Source of the DNA: Rapana venosa
Taxonomy: Eukaryota; Mollusca; Gastropoda; Neogastropoda; Muricidae
Length of the DNA: 64,000 bases
Assembly: GCA_028751875.1 (NCBI GenBank)
Contig: CM054151.1
Coordinates: forward strand, 39,028,911-39,092,910
Reading direction: 5' to 3'
Under the pieces are notes generated by a model, which saw only the letters and a list, made by a program, of their open reading frames with translations, did no database searches and was not told the DNA's origin. A program made the position numbers and the translations under genes. Each line of letters starts with the position of its first letter. Within the stretch, counting starts at the first letter, position 1. Positions 59,371 to 64,000 of this stretch are shown one piece after another.

Positions 59371-62299
59371 GTTTGTGTATGTGTGTGTTTTCATGGCCTC
59401 TCTGGGCATGATCTACTCCCTCATCATGTACATCAGGAATAATGTAAGCTTCTGTATGTGTGTGTGTGTGTGTGGTGGTGGTGGTGGTGGTGGGGGGGGG
59501 GGGGGGGTGATGAGTTTGTGTGTGTGAGTGCTGTTATGGCCTCTCTGGGCATGACCTACTCCCTCATCATGTACGTCAGAAATAGTGTAAGGTTTGTGTG
59601 TGTGTTGGTGGGGGGGGGGGGGGGGTGAGTTTGCGTGTGTGAGTGCTGTTATGGCCTCTCTGGGTAATGACCTATTCTCTCAGAAATGATGTGAGCTTCT
59701 GTGTGTGTGTGTATGTTTGGGGTGATGAGTTTGTGTGTGTATGCGGCTGTGTGTGTGGTGTGTGCTGTGCGTGCGCACACACACATAATTATGTGTGTTT
59801 GTGTGTGTGCGTATGCGTGTGTGTGCATTATGTGTGTGTGTGCGTGTGTTTGCATGCACACATAAGCGTGATTCTTTTGTGTGTGTGTGTGCATGTGATG
59901 TGAATTATGTATGTTTGTGTATGTTTTATGTGTGTGTGTGTGTGTGTTTGTTTATCTGTGTGACCATTTGAGCCTGTTGGTGAATGTGAAGTGTGTCATG
60001 CACAATGTTACATATTTGTATGCAGGCGCCTGTGGGTCAGATGATCAAACGACTTTTGGACATCGTCACCATCATCGTCCCCCCTGCTCTTCCGGCTGCC
60101 ATGACAGTTGGCACGGTGTATGCTCAGAACCGCCTGAAGAAACACGGCATCTTTTGCATCAGCCCGCCCCGAATCAACTTCTGTGGCCGCATCAATGCTT
60201 TCTGCTTTGACAAGGTGTGTGGGGCAGCCAGTGAAGCGATGTATTTTTGTTCTTTTGTGGGGTTGCTGAAGTTTTCTTGTTGTTGTTGTTGTTGATTCGA
60301 TTTTATGTCTGTTCACTCAAAGTGATATTAAGATTTGTGTGTGTGGGTGGGTGGGTGGTGAAGGTGGATGTGTGTATGTGTGTGGTGTGGTCTGTGTGTC
60401 TGTATGTGAGTTAACGAGTGAGTGTGTGTGTTTGTGTGTGTGTGTGGGGGGGGAGGGGGGATGTTGTCTGTCTGTCTGTGGTGAGTGTGTATGTGTGTGT
60501 GTGCATTTTATTTTTATTTTTAAAATTTATTCTTTTATATTGAGGATAATGGAGTAAGCACTCATGTGCTTTTTTACATCCAGTCCCCGTGTGTATGCAG
60601 TTTTGTAAATTTTGTCATCCGTTCCCATCCGTTGCATATGTGTGCGTGTGTGTGGTGAATTTGTGTGTGTGTGTGTGTATGTATGTGTGTGAGTGTGTTT
60701 CAGGCCAGTTTTAAGTTGACATACTCATGCTTGAACAGGGGTATAGCCAGCCTATTTCTTGTCATTGTCAGATGGATTGATTAACCCTAGTAGCGCTAAA
60801 TAAACAGCAACAAGCCTCACTTCTATTGGCTGAATTAACATTGGCTAGCATTGTTTTGGAGCATGGTGGGCTCAAACAACCCTTGATATTGATATATAAA
60901 ACTGAATTAAATGTGTTAAGCTATAGATCACTGGAAAGAAGAGAAAAATATGCTTTAAATGAGTATAATTTTATAATAGTGTGTAGTGTTTATGATTATG
61001 TAAAAAAAATCAAAAAAAAAAAATCATGTTCGCACTACGATCACTGTTCCACTGTCAGGGCCCGGATCGATTTTAACACGATAAGCAAAGTTCTTGCGGT
61101 GCATAAATGTCATGATTAGGTAAACACTATTTCTTGACATTAGTTTTCAAAAATAAGGAGTTTGTATCGCTTTATCGGTCACCAAATACTCGGAAAAGTT
61201 CAGCGACAGGATCGACGCCATCGCGACCTTCATGGCGGAATGTGCGAAGTGGTGGCTTTCTATGACAAAATACAAAGATCCCTTGATTTCATGTGATGCA
61301 AAGTACTCAGCAGCATAGCGATTTGACTCAACAACAGTTATTTCGAAGCCTCATTGCGTCAAAATAAAGTAAAACAATCTGTGACGTTCGAAATCGCCGA
61401 GTAGTAGCGAAAAAGTCCATCCAGCAAAACTAGCACCGCTCGATTCAGTCCGATCGCGATCGATTTTTACCAAGTTTTTCAAAAATATTCCACAATCCTT
61501 ACCTCATCGTCTCTCTCATTGTTTATTTCAACCAAATCCAGCCTCTAAAACTCCTCCTCGCTGTCAATTTTGTAAAAAAGCTCGAAAAACGCTTGAAGAA
61601 ATTCTAGTGCAAACACTGGCCGCCATTTCTGTTGAAGACGATCTCGGCTGGTCCGAAAAAAAAATTAAAATAACTCTTAACCAATCAGATTCTTCGTTGC
61701 TTGTGTGTGTCAAACGACCTTCACCCCTTTCTGCGGGCCTACACGGCCTTAAATTCATTGGCTGACCTTTGAAAGCGAAGTAAGCTTTAAACTATGACAC
61801 CCACGTCATCCCGGAATATTCCGGGATCCGCCACACAGCCTAGACCCGCCTTTCCCGGAATATTCCGGGAACCGCGCCACTAGGGTTAAGGGGGTGGTGT
61901 GGTGGGGGGTCGGGGTGGGGGGCATATTTTTACTTTCCCAATTCCAAACCAGCATGTGAGGCACAGCTGTCAGGTTCCCCTGCTTTCAGCTACTTTCAGC
62001 TGCTATACACTCCATCCCATCCCAGCCCAGCTGGTGCTAATTATAGCAAGAACTAACCACACTCGGACTTGGTAAATGGAAGGGGCATGCTAATTATGAC
62101 ACAGGGCCCTAGACCTTTGACCGAGTTATGCTGGATATGGTGCTGTGGTGGAAATAGATATATAGATCTATGAATAGATAGATAAATTTATTCCTTCATT
62201 GATGTGTCGGTGTGTGAATGTGATTTCGTTTTTGCAGACAGGAACGCTGACCGAAGATGGCCTGGACATGTGGGGAGTGGTACCTGTGGAGAACAAGCA
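42613..62299 (+). CDS. ATP13A3: P5B-type ATPase (ATP13A2/ATP13A3-like polyamine transporter), 13 exons, 3' end outside window
   Basis: Gene-level entry; exons are listed separately. The thirteen exons total 1535 coding nt (511 codons plus 2 nt), all with GT-AG junctions and compatible phases. Residues counted from the ATG at 42613 give: a hydrophobic N-terminal segment (about 38-58), M1/M2 (about 205-250), an actuator domain with TGE at 321-323, M3 (about 400-425), M4 with PPALPAAM at 447-454, and CFDK ending exon 12, where D490 is the acceptor of the phosphoenzyme, followed by [10 protein letters not shown] in exon 13. PPALPA is the hallmark of the P5B subfamily. Animal P5B pumps sit in late endosome/lysosome membranes and export polyamines to the cytosol using ATP; that role is family knowledge. 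The family is about 1100-1250 residues, so roughly half is present. Whether it is the 13A2 or 13A3 orthologue cannot be decided here; many invertebrates have a single P5B gene. Confidence 0.93.
42740..43090 (+). mobile_element. tRNA-derived SINE, type-1 tail, in ATP13A intron 1
   Basis: It begins 50 bases after the exon 1 donor. The B-box is GAGGTTCTGGGTTCAATTCC. The body has CTTTAGATGAGACTAAAAAC, CAGAACATCTTGCACTCATG and GGAACAGATGG, and the tail has GTGTTGTGTTTAGATGCCAA and GGAACGTGGCTACCTTC. Confidence 0.78.
43906..44197 (+). mobile_element. tRNA/5S-chimeric SINE, copy 2, in ATP13A intron 1
   Basis: It is collinear with copy 1 over its length, including the 5S-like GAATGGGTGACCG segment and the CACCTTTACC end. 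It is flanked by the 11-base duplication caatgaatcag at 43895-43905 and 44198-44208. The right duplication ends 22 bases before exon 2, so the intron's branch-point region probably lies inside or next to the SINE. Confidence 0.85.
44231..44398 (+). CDS. ATP13A3: ATP13A exon 2, N-terminal membrane segment
   Basis: The acceptor is gtttcag, the donor CAG|gtcagt; 168 nt, phase 0 to 0, residues 26-81. It starts [17 protein letters not shown] and carries a hydrophobic stretch ([15 protein letters not shown]) followed by [12 protein letters not shown]. This matches the P5B-specific N-terminal membrane-embedded region and the conserved tryptophan and cysteine-rich block after it. A SINE insertion with target-site duplication ends only 23 bases before this exon. 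Confidence 0.92.
45126..45405 (-). mobile_element. SINE fragment, type-2 tail, in ATP13A intron 2
   Basis: On the plus strand: TATTTCATGGATAACGAACA AGCAC, CATCCAGTCCGTGTG, GTTATCATCTGTTCTCACTG, GAATCTCATATGAAGATCTT and CAGGGGAGTGGAGTT, the reverse complement of the SINE body with an older sequence. It runs into a GA repeat. Confidence 0.7.
46527..46950 (+). repeat. 45-bp minisatellite, about 9 units, in ATP13A intron 2
   Basis: The unit runs GTCGTCATAATGGCCTATCC then TTTGCGTAGCAGTCCCTCTGCCCTT. Because 45 is a multiple of three and the unit lacks stops, both strands show long open frames (about 140 residues). These have no start context or homology and I treat them as artefacts. A poly-G run ends the array at about 46965. 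Confidence 0.93.
48628..49110 (+). mobile_element. L2/CR1-like LINE 3' end in ATP13A intron 2
   Basis: The frame reads [20 protein letters not shown], then [16 protein letters not shown] and [22 protein letters not shown]...FS..GPx.WNxLPxSL...FKxxLKTxLF is the C-terminus of L2/CR1-clade LINEs. The 3' UTR ends CAAGCGCTTTGATTTGTCAC, then GCTATATAAATTCCATTTAT and (ATT)n. The same 3' end occurs at 2165-2445 and 25555-26285. Confidence 0.85.
49227..49625 (+). mobile_element. tRNA-derived SINE in ATP13A intron 2
   Basis: It has the tRNA-like A-box (TTATAGAGTTAAAGCACTCG) and B-box (GGGTTCAGTCCCC) and shares GTCTTTCGCATGAGATGA, GGCGGCAAGAGAGCTG and GGAGAGTAGCCCAGATTTTA with the copy at 40703. It is clearly older. 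Confidence 0.8.
49993..50051 (+). CDS. ATP13A3: ATP13A exon 3
   Basis: The acceptor is atttcag, the donor AAAG|gtaaga; 59 nt, phase 0 to 2, residues 82-101. It encodes [19 protein letters not shown], part of the cytosolic N-terminal domain before M1. The 5.6-kb intron before it is the longest certain intron in the window and is packed with repeats. Confidence 0.85.
50422..50598 (+). CDS. ATP13A3: ATP13A exon 4, cytosolic N-domain
   Basis: The acceptor is ctgaacag, the donor CTTGA|gtatgt; 177 nt, phase 2 to 2, residues 101-160. It contains [16 protein letters not shown] and RVFREL. The aromatic FxYQxxRYxW block is a recognised feature of P5B pumps just before M1. The intron upstream holds GT and GA simple repeats. 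Confidence 0.9.
51316..51393 (+). CDS. ATP13A3: ATP13A exon 5
   Basis: The acceptor is tttctgcag, the donor GCAG|gtcagc; 78 nt, phase 2 to 2. It encodes [20 protein letters not shown] then EQRMSR. GL(T/S)xEEQxxR is the conserved pre-M1 helix of P5B ATPases, preceding the exon 6 motif. Confidence 0.9.
52283..52352 (+). CDS. ATP13A3: ATP13A exon 6, N(A)xI motif and start of M1
   Basis: The acceptor is tttttcag, the donor GAG|gtgagt; 70 nt, phase 2 to 0, residues 186-209. It encodes [20 protein letters not shown] then IEE. The YGxNxIDIEV motif leading into M1 is strongly conserved across P5B pumps. Confidence 0.93.
52868..52975 (+). repeat. A/C-only tract in ATP13A intron 6
   Basis: A C13 run, an A18 run and CAACAACAA-type repeats without G. 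Composition is like 23145-23400 and 56738-56930. Confidence 0.85.
53284..53545 (+). mobile_element. SINE with a third type of 3' tail, next to ATP13A exon 7
   Basis: The body is that of the type-1/2 SINEs (CCTTCAGATGAGACTATAAA, GCAGAACATCTTGCGCACAT, GGGAACAGATGACAAAATTT) but after an A-run it ends CTGAGCGCTTTTATTTGTTG, CTATATAAATTCCATACATT and (ATT)n, the tail of the L2-like LINE and of the SINE at 25971. It ends about 35 bases before exon 7. Confidence 0.75.
53580..53714 (+). CDS. ATP13A3: ATP13A exon 7, M1-M2 hairpin
   Basis: The acceptor is ggctggcag, the donor AAG|gtgagg; 135 nt, phase 0 to 0, residues 210-254. It encodes [19 protein letters not shown] then [20 protein letters not shown] and ends YETKK. 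The two hydrophobic segments correspond to M1 and M2. A SINE tail with (ATT)n ends at about 53545, only some 35 bases before the exon. Confidence 0.93.
54481..54550 (+). CDS. ATP13A3: ATP13A exon 8, start of actuator domain
   Basis: The acceptor is gttgttag, the donor GATG|gtaaga; 70 nt, phase 0 to 1, residues 255-278. It encodes [20 protein letters not shown] and GAD. The LxDMV motif after M2 is shared with family members. A near-identical acceptor sequence lies 25 bases upstream (ending 54455); using it would shift the frame, so 54481 is chosen. Confidence 0.85.
55014..55135 (-). rRNA. 5S rRNA-like sequence (probable pseudogene) in ATP13A intron 8, antisense
   Basis: Read on the minus strand from 55135, the 122 nt follow the whole animal 5S rRNA plan: GCCAACAGTCATACCAC start, box A-like AAGTTAAGCAGCACTGGGCC, the internal element region, box C-like GGATGGGTGAC and CCTGGGAACACC, and a closing GCTGTTGGC that pairs with the start. 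Box C carries a 4-base TGAC duplication, and no T-run terminator follows, so it is probably not transcribed as a functional 5S gene. A short direct repeat (tgtccatcataggacac) occurs twice just to the right of it. Confidence 0.75.
55824..55955 (+). CDS. ATP13A3: ATP13A exon 9, actuator domain
   Basis: The acceptor is gtgttgcag, the donor ACAG|gtctgt; 132 nt, phase 1 to 1, residues 278-322. It encodes [20 protein letters not shown], then [19 protein letters not shown] and ESMLTG. PGD and the (N/G)ES..TG block define the P-type ATPase actuator domain, whose TGE loop drives dephosphorylation. TGE is completed by exon 10. Confidence 0.95.
56402..56448 (+). repeat. Poly-G run of 47 in ATP13A intron 9
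   Basis: The longest homopolymer in the window, followed by a G-rich stretch to 56490. In the pre-mRNA it is a G-run capable of forming quadruplex structures. Exact length is likely uncertain in any assembly. Confidence 0.9.
56738..56930 (+). repeat. A/C-only tract in ATP13A intron 9
   Basis: Alternating C-runs and A-runs then CAAAACAA repeats; only a handful of G or T. The opposite strand gives a Phe/Gly/Leu-rich open frame that is not a gene. Confidence 0.85.
57970..58131 (+). CDS. ATP13A3: ATP13A exon 10, actuator TGES and following loop
   Basis: The acceptor is ctgtgcag, the donor ACAG|gtacat; 162 nt, phase 1 to 1, residues 322-376. It starts [10 protein letters not shown] and continues through [16 protein letters not shown], ending [22 protein letters not shown] and VVxRTG are standard landmarks between the actuator domain and M3. 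A 28-bp minisatellite starts within about 10 bases of the donor. Confidence 0.95.
58139..59072 (+). repeat. 28-bp minisatellite, about 33 units, in ATP13A intron 10
   Basis: The unit is GAAAGAAATGTGTTGAGG followed by TGTAACCTTT. Units vary at CCTTT/CCCTT. The array begins within about 10 bases of the exon 10 donor and decays at its right end before a CA repeat at 59091-59122. An open minus-strand frame across it exists only because the repeat lacks stops; it is not a gene. Confidence 0.95.
59171..59328 (+). CDS. ATP13A3: ATP13A exon 11, M3
   Basis: The acceptor is gtgtgcag, the donor AATAAT|gtgagc; 158 nt, phase 1 to 0, residues 376-428. It encodes [20 protein letters not shown] then [20 protein letters not shown] and [12 protein letters not shown]. 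The hydrophobic segment is M3. The last 50-odd bases plus the donor are repeated three times in the following intron (59391, 59534 and 59649). Confidence 0.93.
59391..59703 (+). repeat. Three partial tandem copies of the exon 11 end plus splice donor
   Basis: Segments starting at 59391, 59534 and 59649 repeat ATGGCCTCTCTGGGCATGAC and the following bases of exon 11, each followed by a donor-like sequence (AAT|gtaagc, AGT|gtaagg, GAT|gtgagc) and a GT-rich run. Spacings are about 115, 143 and 115 bases. None has an acceptor immediately before it, so they cannot act as independent exons. The last copy has a deletion that removes CATCATGTACATC. Confidence 0.9.
60026..60214 (+). CDS. ATP13A3: ATP13A exon 12, M4 and phosphorylation Asp
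   Basis: The acceptor is tgtatgcag, the donor AAG|gtgtgt; 189 nt, phase 0 to 0, residues 429-491. It encodes [20 protein letters not shown] within M4, [20 protein letters not shown], and ends [16 protein letters not shown] is the P5B substrate-site signature in M4 (P5A pumps have PPELP). D490 is the catalytic phosphate acceptor. Confidence 0.97.
60535..60630 (-). mobile_element. SINE 3'-tail fragment (type 2) in ATP13A intron 12
   Basis: TATATTGAGGATAATGGAGT AAGCAC followed by TTTACATCCAGTCCCCGTGT and TTTGTCATCCGTTCCCA match the reverse of the type-2 SINE end. Confidence 0.75.
60785..61885. mobile_element. piggyBac-like non-autonomous element (MITE), 1.1 kb, in ATP13A intron 12
   Basis: Both ends are flanked by TTAA (60781-60784 and 61886-61889). 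The termini are inverted repeats, CCCTAGTAGCGC on the left and GCGCCACTAGGG on the right, one mismatch in 12. TTAA targets and CCCTAG termini are typical of the piggyBac superfamily. No intact transposase frame is present. The minus strand near 61580 reads DSEEEF then a stop and an acidic run, only vaguely like a piggyBac N-terminus. Two identical 18-base palindromes lie near the right end. Confidence 0.72.
61809..61870. repeat. Two copies of an 18-bp perfect palindrome
   Basis: TCCCGGAATATTCCGGGA occurs at 61809-61826 and again at 61853-61870, starts 44 bases apart, just inside the right terminus of the piggyBac-like element. Each is its own reverse complement. Subterminal palindromes can be transposase-binding or hairpin sites; that role is an inference. 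Confidence 0.9.
61963..62146 (+). repeat. Left arm of the inverted repeat enclosing ATP13A exon 13
   Basis: It starts ACAGCTGTCAGGTTCCCC, continues CTTTCAGCT, CAGCTGCTAT, CAGCTGGTGCTAAT, and ends ATGCTGGATATGG, TGCTGT. The same blocks in the same order occur on the opposite strand at 62350-62520. By eye about two thirds to three quarters of positions match, with small gaps. Confidence 0.85.
62238..62299 (+). CDS. ATP13A3: ATP13A exon 13, completes DKTGT
   Basis: The acceptor is tttttgcag, the donor AAGCA|gtgagt; 62 nt, phase 0 to 2, residues 492-512. It encodes [30 protein letters not shown] follows the catalytic DK directly. The next exon was not found before 64000, so intron 13 is longer than 1.7 kb. 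The exon sits inside a large inverted repeat (61963-62146 and 62350-62520). Confidence 0.95.
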
Positions 62300-62312
62300 G
62301 TGAGTGTTCTGT

Positions 62313-62343
<31 letters not shown>

Positions 62344-62349
62344 GGGGTG

Positions 62350-62520
62350 ACAGCACACAAATCCAGCATGACTCAGACAAGGGTCCAGGTCCCAGTGCTA
62401 AAATTAGCCTCTGCCTTGTACCAAATACAAGAGTGATCAGTTAATGCTATGATTAGCACCAGCTGGGATGGAATGGATAGCAGCTGAGAGGAGCTGAAAG
62501 TGGGAGAAGCTGACAGCTGT
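62350..62520 (-). repeat. Right arm of the inverted repeat enclosing ATP13A exon 13
   Basis: Read on the minus strand it begins ACAGCTGTCAGCTTCTCCC and includes CTTTCAGCT, CAGCTGCTAT, CAGCTGGTGCTAAT and ATGCTGGATTTG, collinear with the left arm. The spacer between arms is about 200 bases and contains the whole of exon 13. Confidence 0.85.
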
Positions 62521-63436
62521 TGTGTGTGTTTGTGTATGTGTAAGTGTGAGTGTGTGTGTGTGTGTGTGTGTATTTGTTTGTACATGTGTGTGTTTGTGTG
62601 TGAGTGTGTGTGTGTATGAGTGTATGTGCTCTTTTATATTAGCATATTTACAATTGTAGATTATGGGTATACATTTGCTTTTGAAAAAAAATATTTGTTA
62701 CAGTTAACAGTCATTTAACCCTCTTGTTGTTGGATTCTACAGAGCTAAACTGCCTGTAGATTTTGAATTCTTTGAAGGTTTTCTACCTCCATCTGACTTA
62801 CTTTACTCCTAAGACAATTGTGTGTGTGCATGACAAGCTATCAAGCTGAATTTTTGTCACAAGCTAGGTATGTCTTTGTACTTGCATTTAGGCGCAAGTT
62901 TATGTGTCTGGTCACCAGATGTCTTGTCATTGTCACCTTATTTGTCACCAATGACAGGTAAAAATATGGTATATATGATAAAACAGAAAATCCTGCATGG
63001 ATTTGACAATAGTTCAAGCATATTAGTGTCGAATAAGGAAGTGATACCTAGCTGATGTGTTTACCAATGTGCAATAGTACTTCAAGGATGTGTCACACAA
63101 TGTCCCCATAACACCTGTTGTTTTATGGTATGTCTCGAGGATACAGAAGTTTTGTTTAACTATTTTTTCTTTTGAAAACAAGTCATATTCAATCAACATG
63201 TGACCTTTATACTGCACTTCATATCTGTGTGTGATACCACATGTTTGTTAAGTGTACAGAAGTGTATTATTGTACATGACTGTCACACTGTCACCATTGT
63301 CACAGCACAGGTGTGACAAATTTGAAACAATACAGAACTTCTGTAACCCTACAAAATTTTAATGTTGGTAGTCTCTAAAGTAGTCGTAGTGGTGGCACAG
63401 GGTCACATCACATCACAAAAAGCACAAATTATGGAT

Positions 63437-63467
<31 letters not shown>

Positions 63468-64000
63468 GGGGGGGGTGTACCCATTGCTCTCACCTGTGCA
63501 ACCTTGGCAGACGGGAGACCTATTTTATTTTCCTTCTTGCTATTTTCATTATCGGCATATCTGTTCGTTTCTGCCATTGCAGTTTCAAAGCAAAAGTGTG
63601 GTAATAATGAGAAAACAGTCAAAAGGCATCGTTTTCAGGTGTCTATGCCGCGGACCGGCTGGGAGGTCAAATTTCTCCACAGTCGGTGTGTGTAGCACAG
63701 GTCAGGAATGTGCCCTGTAGCACATTATTTTCAGGCTCACTCTTCTCCCTAACTGCAGCATTTCCTTCCTCCTTTTCCTCGTAAGCGTTTAATATCGGAC
63801 TCACTTACCAATTCTCGTTCAAATGTTTCTACGTCCAAGACAATAACATTCAATTTATCGTCTCGCTAATCAGATGAATCATCTGCTACTAAAGAAAATG
63901 CCTTTTTTTTTAGCCACGCTGCACCAGTGAAAAGCGTTCCGGTCACTGGCTGTTATTTCTTCCTTCCCTCCCCACTACACGCATGTTAGGGGTCTAATTT
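62521..64000. other. ATP13A intron 13 (incomplete); no exon 14 found
   Basis: It contains GT runs and a G25 run at 63451-63475. I searched for a segment continuing VENK into the P/N domains and found none, so the next exon lies outside. Confidence 0.6.

Noticed and set aside
59391..59443. Alternative exon copies of M3 (mutually exclusive exons)
   Set aside because: The copies keep a donor but have no acceptor, and reading through from exon 11 shifts the frame.
61564..61758. 64-residue minus-strand frame inside the piggyBac-like element as a transposase
   Set aside because: It is too short and has no DDD catalytic motif; at best an N-terminal remnant.
63435..63720. Exon 14 of the ATP13A gene near 63.5 kb
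   Set aside because: The open frames cross a poly-G run and do not continue the P/N-domain sequence expected after VENK.

Overview
The window is eukaryotic and almost certainly from an invertebrate, most likely a gastropod mollusc. It has GT-AG introns, very dense CA/GT/CT microsatellites, long poly-C/poly-G runs, tRNA-derived SINEs and decayed non-LTR retrotransposon (LINE) tails. The mollusc assignment is an inference from the repeat style and cannot be proven from this sequence alone. No bacterial-type genes or CRISPR arrays are present. Most long open frames are translations of simple repeats and are not genes.

The one gene I can establish is a P5B-type P-type ATPase of the ATP13A2/ATP13A3 (polyamine-transporting ATPase) family. 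It lies on the + strand from about 42.6 kb to beyond the window end. Thirteen consecutive coding exons (42613-62299) join in phase with GT-AG introns. They give about 511 residues: N-terminal membrane-embedded segment, cytosolic N-domain, M1/M2, actuator domain with TGE, M3, M4 with PPALPAAM, and the phosphorylation motif DKTGT, which is split across exons 12 and 13. The rest of the P and N domains and M5-M10 lie downstream of the window. A possible extra first coding exon (29419-29437) splices in frame to exon 1.

Region 1-42.6 kb is mainly repeats and intergenic or first-intron DNA: fragments of several LINE families (5.2, 5.8-6.35, 16.8-19.6, 22.0-23.0, 24.6, 25.5-26.3, 31.6-32.7 kb), several tRNA-derived SINEs, a 1.5-kb 18/21-bp minisatellite at 10.1-11.6 kb, and a 20-bp minisatellite at 18.46-18.75 kb. 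Two weak candidate coding exons of an unknown upstream gene sit near 8.4 and 10.1 kb.

Region 42.6-64 kb is the ATPase gene. Its introns hold a tRNA/5S chimeric SINE abutting exon 2, an L2/CR1-like LINE end, a 45-bp minisatellite, a near full-length 5S rRNA-like sequence in antisense, a 47-nt poly-G run, a 28-bp minisatellite starting next to a splice donor, three partial copies of the end of exon 11 each with its own splice donor, a piggyBac-like TTAA-flanked MITE, and a roughly 170-bp inverted repeat that encloses exon 13. The most interesting signals are structural ones that could affect splicing of this single gene.
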